A stretch of DNA of 64,000 bases from Aquibaculum sediminis. GTDB taxonomy: Bacteria; Pseudomonadota; Alphaproteobacteria; Kiloniellales; DSM-21159. Within the stretch, counting starts at the first letter, position 1. The number at the start of each line of letters is the position of its first letter. This document shows, piece after piece, positions 59,705 through 64,000 of this stretch. Position numbers and translations under genes: made by a program. The notes beneath the pieces were generated by a model. The model saw only the letters and a list, made by a program, of their open reading frames with translations, did no database searches and was not told the origin of the DNA. The DNA lies in contig NZ_JBFCVK010000006.1 of NCBI RefSeq assembly GCF_040712085.1, positions 62,001-126,000 on the forward strand. Reading direction: 5' to 3'.

Positions 59705-61087
59705 TCAGGCAGCGGCCGGACTGGGAGAGGTTTCCTCCTCGTCCAGATCGACGGTCTCTGCCTCGACCGCCTCCACAACGGCCGGGACCGAAGGGGCCAG
59801 ATGCGGCGGCGTGCGCCAGCGCAGGGTATCCAGACTGCCGCAGGCGCCGCAGTGGGGCGTCCAGTTCGGGGAAATGGCGCCACAGGTCTCGCAGAGCCAG
59901 GCCGGATCGGGAACCGCCACGGTTGCGCGCCGCAGCCACTCCTTGCCCGCCGCCTCGTCGTGCTCGCCCTCCTCGATTTCCGCCATCAAGCGGCAGACCC
60001 GCTGCTCGGGAGGAACCTCCGTGCTCAAGGGCGTCAGATGGCGGCGCGCTTCACCCCAAAGCTCGGCGCGCAGATCCACCCGCGCCTGCAGGATGCGGCT
60101 TTCGCGATCCTCGCTACGGCCCTGCACAAAGGCGGTGGCCCGCTTTGCCAGATCCAGGGGTGCGACATCGCCATAGAGGTCCAGCCAGGCATCCGCCAGG
60201 TCCGGATGGGGCGCACGCTGCCAGGCCTCTTCAAGCAGCGTCGCAGCCTTGCGCTTGCGGCCACGCTCCGCAAGCAGGCGCACCTGAAGCAGCGTCGCAG
60301 CAACCAGGTCCGGCTCCAGCTTGGCCGCGGCACGGGCCTTGCTCTCCGCCGTTTCCTTGTCGCCCTCGACCAAGGCTGCCTCGGCCCGCTCGTAGATGAT
60401 GACGGCCCGCTTGCGCTGCGCTTCCGCTTTGGGCAACACGCCCTGGCGCTCGCTTTCCAGCATGACCGCTTCCGCCGTGGGCAGGTCGCCACTCTTTTCG
60501 CTGAGTTCGAAGAGGTTGCCCAGGACCCAGGGCGCATCGGGTTGCAGCGCCCGGGCCCGATCCAGATACTCCCGCGCCTCGGCCTCGTTGCCCTCGCGCA
60601 ACGCAAGTATGGTGAGGCCGCGCAGGCCCAGGACTCGCGTTTCCTCCGCCTGGAGCATTTCGGTGTAGTGCTTGCGCGCCGAGGCCTCATCGCCGGAAAG
60701 TTGCGCGGTTTGTGCCTGCAGCAGCTTCAGCACCGGCTGCGGCTCGAGCAGGCTCGACGCCTTGCGCGACCAGCGTTCCGCACCCTTGGTATCGCCGACA
60801 TGCACGGCCACCAGCCCCTGAGTCAGCGCCTCCTGGCCAAGACGCTCCCGGCGGCGGCCGAAGCCGCGACGCACACCGCCCGGTGCCCCGACCAGCCCAC
60901 GGAACAGGTGGTAGAGCAGGACGATCACCACTGCCAGCACGGCCAACGCCAGGACGAGCAGCGCCATGCTGGTATCAATCCGGTATCCCAGCCACTCGAA
61001 AGCCACCTGCCCAGGGTTGTTCGCGAGCCAGACGGCAACGGCGACCAGGATCGCCAGCTTGATGAAGAAGAAGATGCCGCGCCACAT
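59705..61087 (-). CDS. hemY: HemY-type tetratricopeptide membrane protein with zinc ribbon
   Basis: This 460-residue protein has two N-terminal transmembrane helices (FIKLAILVAVAVWLANN and MALLVLALAVLAVVIVLLYH), then TPR-like helices through residue 410. It ends with a zinc ribbon CETCGAISPNWTPHCGACGS near residue 418. It is the proteobacterial HemY of the hemCD operon, a putative organiser of heme enzymes, and not the oxygen-dependent protoporphyrinogen oxidase also called HemY. The C-terminal ribbon is typical of alphaproteobacterial members. It lies 4 bases downstream of the mitofilin gene. Confidence 0.9.
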   Translation of the reverse strand: MWRGIFFFIKLAILVAVAVWLANNPGQVAFEWLGYRIDTSMALLVLALAVLAVVIVLLYHLFRGLVGAPGGVRRGFGRRRERLGQEALTQGLVAVHVGDTKGAERWSRKASSLLEPQPVLKLLQAQTAQLSGDEASARKHYTEMLQAEETRVLGLRGLTILALREGNEAEAREYLDRARALQPDAPWVLGNLFELSEKSGDLPTAEAVMLESERQGVLPKAEAQRKRAVIIYERAEAALVEGDKETAESKARAAAKLEPDLVAATLLQVRLLAERGRKRKAATLLEEAWQRAPHPDLADAWLDLYGDVAPLDLAKRATAFVQGRSEDRESRILQARVDLRAELWGEARRHLTPLSTEVPPEQRVCRLMAEIEEGEHDEAAGKEWLRRATVAVPDPAWLCETCGAISPNWTPHCGACGSLDTLRWRTPPHLAPSVPAVVEAVEAETVDLDEEETSPSPAAA

Positions 61088-61091
61088 GGCC

Positions 61092-62639
61092 TCAGCCCTC
61101 CCCGCCGCTCAGGCGATTCAGGGAGACACGGCCCAGTTCCCCCAGGGCAGCCTCGGCCTCCAGACGGCTCTCCGCGCGGGCGCGCCAGGCGCTCATCGCT
61201 TCGGCAGGCGCTCCCTCGAGTGCGTCGAGCTCAGCCAGGGCCGCGGCCACGTCTCCACCGTCCAGGCGGCTTTCGGCGCGGGCCAGGATGGCTTCCGCGT
61301 CGTTGCCCTCGGGCTCGCCCACGGACCGCACGGAGATGAGGTCCGAGACCCGCTCCCAGAGCATCCCCTGCCATTCGCTGTCGGCGCCTTCCGCCCGCTC
61401 GGCGGTGACCGCGCGCTGGGCCGCCTCCGCATAGCTGGACTGGAGCGCGGCGAGCGTCGGCACACCGACCTCGGCCTGCTGCTCGAGGCGTTCCAGAACG
61501 GCCTCGATGTCTTCATCCTGGCCGGCAAGTTGGCGCAGGCCGTCGAGTTCTTCGGAATAGGGCCGGCCGGTGCGGAAGGCTTCACGGAGCTGGCCCGCCG
61601 CCAGGGCAATCACCGTTTCCTCGCCGACGCGCGCACGTGCCGCGGCCACTTCGTCGAGCGCATCGCGCAAGCGGGCCTCGAGCGCCTCGATCCGGCCGGC
61701 CGCCCCTTCGATGCGCCCGTCCAGAGATTCCAGCCGCGATTGGGTGATCTCGTCGGCCTCGGTAGGCGTCTCAGCCACCTCCTGAATGCGGCCGGCCAGT
61801 TCCTGCAACCGTGCTTCCAGGGCACCGACCCGCGATTCCTCGTCATCGGCCCCCAGCGTGGTTTCCACACCCTCGAGGCGCTCCGACAGGCGCTCGGTCA
61901 CCGTCCGCAGGGACTCAAGTTCGCCTGACCCCTCACCGGCGCTGCCCTCGACACTGGCCAATCGGCCATCCATTTCTTCCAGGCGACTGCGCGCCTGCTC
62001 GATGGCGCGCTGCATCTCGCTGGCGCCCTCACCGTCGATCCGCTGGTCCTCGAGGCGCTCCATGCGCCGCTCCAGCGCCTCGACCGCTGCCGCCGCTGGC
62101 GGCTCATCCCGCGGCATCCAGAGATCGCTCAGCAGGATGGCAATCACCGCGCCGGCAGCCACCAGAACCCCGCCCAACAGCATGGCGGGAAACGGGCTGG
62201 TCCGCGCCGGCGGTGCGTCCGCGGTTCCAGTCGCTCCGCCACGCTCCGAGGCCTTGTCCGCCTCCTCTCCGACACTGCGCCAGGGGGTGGCATCGGATTG
62301 TTCCGTTTCCAGGGAGGTGCCGCCGTGGCCAGCCTCCGCGTGGGACTCCCGGGTGGCGGCGTCAGCTTCTGCCTCGTCACCGGCATCGCCGCCGGAGGAG
62401 AAGGCTGCTTCGAGGTCGCTTTCCTCCAGTTCCAGCCCCTGCTCTTCCGCTGCTTGTTCGATCTGTGATCGACGCGCGGGCGGGATGTGACCGCGGATCT
62501 TCCAACCCTGAACGGTGGAAACGGCCACACCCAGCTTTGCCGCCATGGGACGAATACCGCCAAAGCGCGCGATTATCCGCTCCGCAGCGCTCCCGCCGCC
62601 CTCTTCGCCACCTGGGGTCTCGTCCCGGTCGTCACTCAT
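61092..62639 (-). CDS. Mitofilin-like protein with N-terminal HTH domain
   Basis: This 515-residue protein begins with a DNA-binding-like helix-turn-helix of about 60 residues (AAERIIARFGGIRPMAAKLG, then VAVSTVQGWKIRGHIPPARR), of the type called carph-isopro. An acidic linker, one transmembrane helix (MLLGGVLVAAGAVIAILLS near residue 155) and about 210 residues of coiled coil follow, with repeated LExRLxELxxxI. A mitofilin C-terminal domain completes it. Membrane position and operon (hemC-hemD-this-hemY) match bacterial Mic60, which shapes intracytoplasmic membranes in some alphaproteobacteria. The ATG overlaps the hemD stop. Confidence 0.82.
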   Translation of the reverse strand: MSDDRDETPGGEEGGGSAAERIIARFGGIRPMAAKLGVAVSTVQGWKIRGHIPPARRSQIEQAAEEQGLELEESDLEAAFSSGGDAGDEAEADAATRESHAEAGHGGTSLETEQSDATPWRSVGEEADKASERGGATGTADAPPARTSPFPAMLLGGVLVAAGAVIAILLSDLWMPRDEPPAAAAVEALERRMERLEDQRIDGEGASEMQRAIEQARSRLEEMDGRLASVEGSAGEGSGELESLRTVTERLSERLEGVETTLGADDEESRVGALEARLQELAGRIQEVAETPTEADEITQSRLESLDGRIEGAAGRIEALEARLRDALDEVAAARARVGEETVIALAAGQLREAFRTGRPYSEELDGLRQLAGQDEDIEAVLERLEQQAEVGVPTLAALQSSYAEAAQRAVTAERAEGADSEWQGMLWERVSDLISVRSVGEPEGNDAEAILARAESRLDGGDVAAALAELDALEGAPAEAMSAWRARAESRLEAEAALGELGRVSLNRLSGGEG

Positions 62640-63364
62640 GATCGCCCTTCCGCTTCTGTCTGTGCCGGCAGCAGGCTCAACAATGCCGCCTGGTTCGGCG
62701 CCGCGGCCGTACGAATTGAGTGCCACGGCATTGAATCCACCGTTTGGGCGACGGCGTCGCTCAAACAGTACGCCGTCATTGCACCGCAAGCCTGCTGCAA
62801 TCCTGCCCCTTCGATCAAGGCAGCAAAAGTTGCGCCTGTACGAGGGGAGAAGAATAACGCGCCGTCAAGCGTACCCCTTGCCAGGGCGCTGACACAATCG
62901 TGTGATAAGTCCTCGGCAGCATCGGCCGCGTAAACCACACAGCGGCGCAGATCGAAACCCGCAGCGCGCAGAGGCGCGCTCAAGCCATCCGCAACATCGC
63001 GGCCAGAGGGATGCAGCAGCGCCCCGCCTTGGGGATCGAGGGAGCGACGGATCAGACCGGCGAGCGCGTGGGCGTCGCCGTCGGCGTCATGCACCTCGGC
63101 AAAGCCGGCGCGGCGCGCTTCGTCGGCGCTGCCCGGGCCCACGGCATAGACCGGAAGAGTGCGATCGGGCTCATCGGCCAGATAGGCCCGCAGCCCGTTG
63201 CGGCTTGTGATCACGAGCGCCTGCAGCTCGGCGCGCGGCGGCCATACCACAGCGAGGCTGCGCAGGCGCAGCAGCGGCTCGCTCACCCCCTCATGGCCAA
63301 GCCGATCCAGTGCAGCCATGGTCTCTCCGGCATCCTCGCGCGGCCGTGTGACCAAGAGTCGCAT
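62636..63364 (-). CDS. hemD: Uroporphyrinogen-III synthase HemD
   Basis: The 242-residue enzyme cyclises hydroxymethylbilane with inversion of ring D on the way to heme. Sequence similarity within HemD is low, but the opening LLVTRPREDAGETMAALDRL is typical. So are LVITSRNGLRAYL, VYAVGPGSADEARRAGF, LLHPSGRDVADGL, CVVYAADA, and the GALFFSPRTGATFAALIEGA strand. Its ATG overlaps the hemC stop (ATGA) and its stop overlaps the mitofilin start, so hemC, hemD and mitofilin are translationally coupled. Confidence 0.92.
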   Translation of the reverse strand: MRLLVTRPREDAGETMAALDRLGHEGVSEPLLRLRSLAVVWPPRAELQALVITSRNGLRAYLADEPDRTLPVYAVGPGSADEARRAGFAEVHDADGDAHALAGLIRRSLDPQGGALLHPSGRDVADGLSAPLRAAGFDLRRCVVYAADAAEDLSHDCVSALARGTLDGALFFSPRTGATFAALIEGAGLQQACGAMTAYCLSDAVAQTVDSMPWHSIRTAAAPNQAALLSLLPAQTEAEGRS

Positions 63365-64000
63365 CAGTGGGACGCCAGGGATGCGAAAAACTCTTCCCCG
63401 GCCTCCAGGCGCAGCCTTTGACCCAACCCCTGCCCCAGCCGCAGAAAGTCTACCTGCTGTCCGGTCTCCTCGCCCTGCCAGACCCGGGCTCCGTCAGGGG
63501 TCGCCACCAGCGCGCGCAGGCGCATACTCCCCTCCTGCGTACACTCTGCCAAGGCAGCGATGGGCGTACGGCAGGAGCCGTCCAACACGGCGAGGCAGGC
63601 GCGTTCTGATTCGACCCGCTGGCGTGTCGGCTTGTCGTCAAGGCTGCGGAGCCACGTCTGCGTACGCACGTCCGCCTTACGACATTGCAGGCCGATCGCG
63701 CCCTGTCCAACGGCCGGCAGCATTTCATTCGTTTCGAGTACACTGTGCGGTCGGTCGTCCCGCCCCAGCCGACGCAAGCCCGCCAGGGCCAGGAGCGTCG
63801 CATCGATTTCTTTCGCCGCCAGCTTGCGCAGGCGCGTGTCGACATTGCCGCGCAGGGAGACGACGCGCAGATCCGGCCGCAGCGCCAGGACCTGGCTTTG
63901 TCGCCGCAGGCTCGACGTTCCCACCACCGCGCCCAGGGGCAGATCCACAATTCGACGGCAGTGCGGAGAGAAGAAAGCGTCACGCGGATCCTCACGCGGG
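63364..64000 (-). CDS. hemC: Hydroxymethylbilane synthase HemC, 5' end outside the window
   Basis: The frame is open to the right edge, so the gene is cut: about 212 of the usual 300 or so residues are present, including the C-terminus. REDPRDAFFS and LPLGAVVGTSSLRRQSQ confirm that coding continues past the internal GTG at 63946-63948. NVDTRLRKL, LAVLDGSCRTPIAALAE (the cysteine that holds the dipyrromethane cofactor) and the small C-terminal domain follow. It makes hydroxymethylbilane from four porphobilinogens. Its stop overlaps the hemD start. Confidence 0.95.
   Translation of the reverse strand, partial: PREDPRDAFFSPHCRRIVDLPLGAVVGTSSLRRQSQVLALRPDLRVVSLRGNVDTRLRKLAAKEIDATLLALAGLRRLGRDDRPHSVLETNEMLPAVGQGAIGLQCRKADVRTQTWLRSLDDKPTRQRVESERACLAVLDGSCRTPIAALAECTQEGSMRLRALVATPDGARVWQGEETGQQVDFLRLGQGLGQRLRLEAGEEFFASLASH

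Noticed and set aside
63946..63948. GTG as the true start of hemC
   Set aside because: The frame continues upstream to the window edge with conserved HemC sequence (REDPRDAFFS), so the gene is truncated by the window and does not begin here.

Overview
The window is one contiguous, GC-rich stretch of an alphaproteobacterial chromosome. Gene order is the main evidence: thiD-glmM-folP-ftsH-tilS next to cpoB-pal-tolBARQ-ybgC-ruvBAC-yebC, then a YmdB-type phosphoesterase, 5-formyl-THF cyclo-ligase, zapA, tkt-gap, and later mipZ, plsY-dprA-topA and hemC-hemD-mitofilin-hemY. A MipZ and a mitofilin-like protein in the heme operon are alphaproteobacterial hallmarks. A member of the Rhodospirillales or Kiloniellales is my best guess, but order level is inference only. 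No insertion sequence, prophage or CRISPR array was seen.

Layout. 1-304 is the 3' end of a MocR-type regulator. 343-18639 is almost entirely minus strand and housekeeping: thiamine and folate synthesis, cell-wall precursor (glmM), the membrane protease FtsH, tRNA-Ile lysidine synthase, the Tol-Pal envelope system, Holliday-junction processing, YebC, one-carbon salvage, a probable 6S RNA, and ZapA. 18943-21998 is tkt-gap on plus, closed by a strong terminator. 22119-28983 (minus) is a MoxR-DUF58-DUF4159-membrane protein operon, divergent from DUF1285, a Nudix CoA pyrophosphatase and DUF6111 (29033-30530).

30563-40616 looks like an accessory catabolic module. A MocR regulator faces a class I aminotransferase, a class III aminotransferase, a beta-keto acid cleavage enzyme, a TAXI-type TRAP transporter and a universal stress protein. 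The inferred logic is uptake of an amine-bearing acid, transamination to a beta-keto acid, and cleavage with acetyl-CoA. The substrate is unknown. The module ends just before tRNA-Pro(CGG) at 40749-40825.

40904-48422 (minus) holds a gamma-glutamylcyclotransferase-like protein, a phosphomannomutase, galU, a membrane J-domain protein, a vWA-like protein, mipZ and a propionyl-CoA-carboxylase-type biotin subunit. 48806-55051 carries plsY, a small DUF3008 protein, a PhoD-like phosphoesterase, dprA and topA. After topA comes a distinctly AT-rich 612-base gap with a consensus promoter, inverted repeats and a terminator (candidate small RNA or leader), then an orphan protein coupled to a fatty acid desaturase. 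The right end carries DUF1178, a methyltransferase, DedA and Rrf2 genes, then hemY, an HTH-mitofilin fusion, hemD and a truncated hemC on minus.
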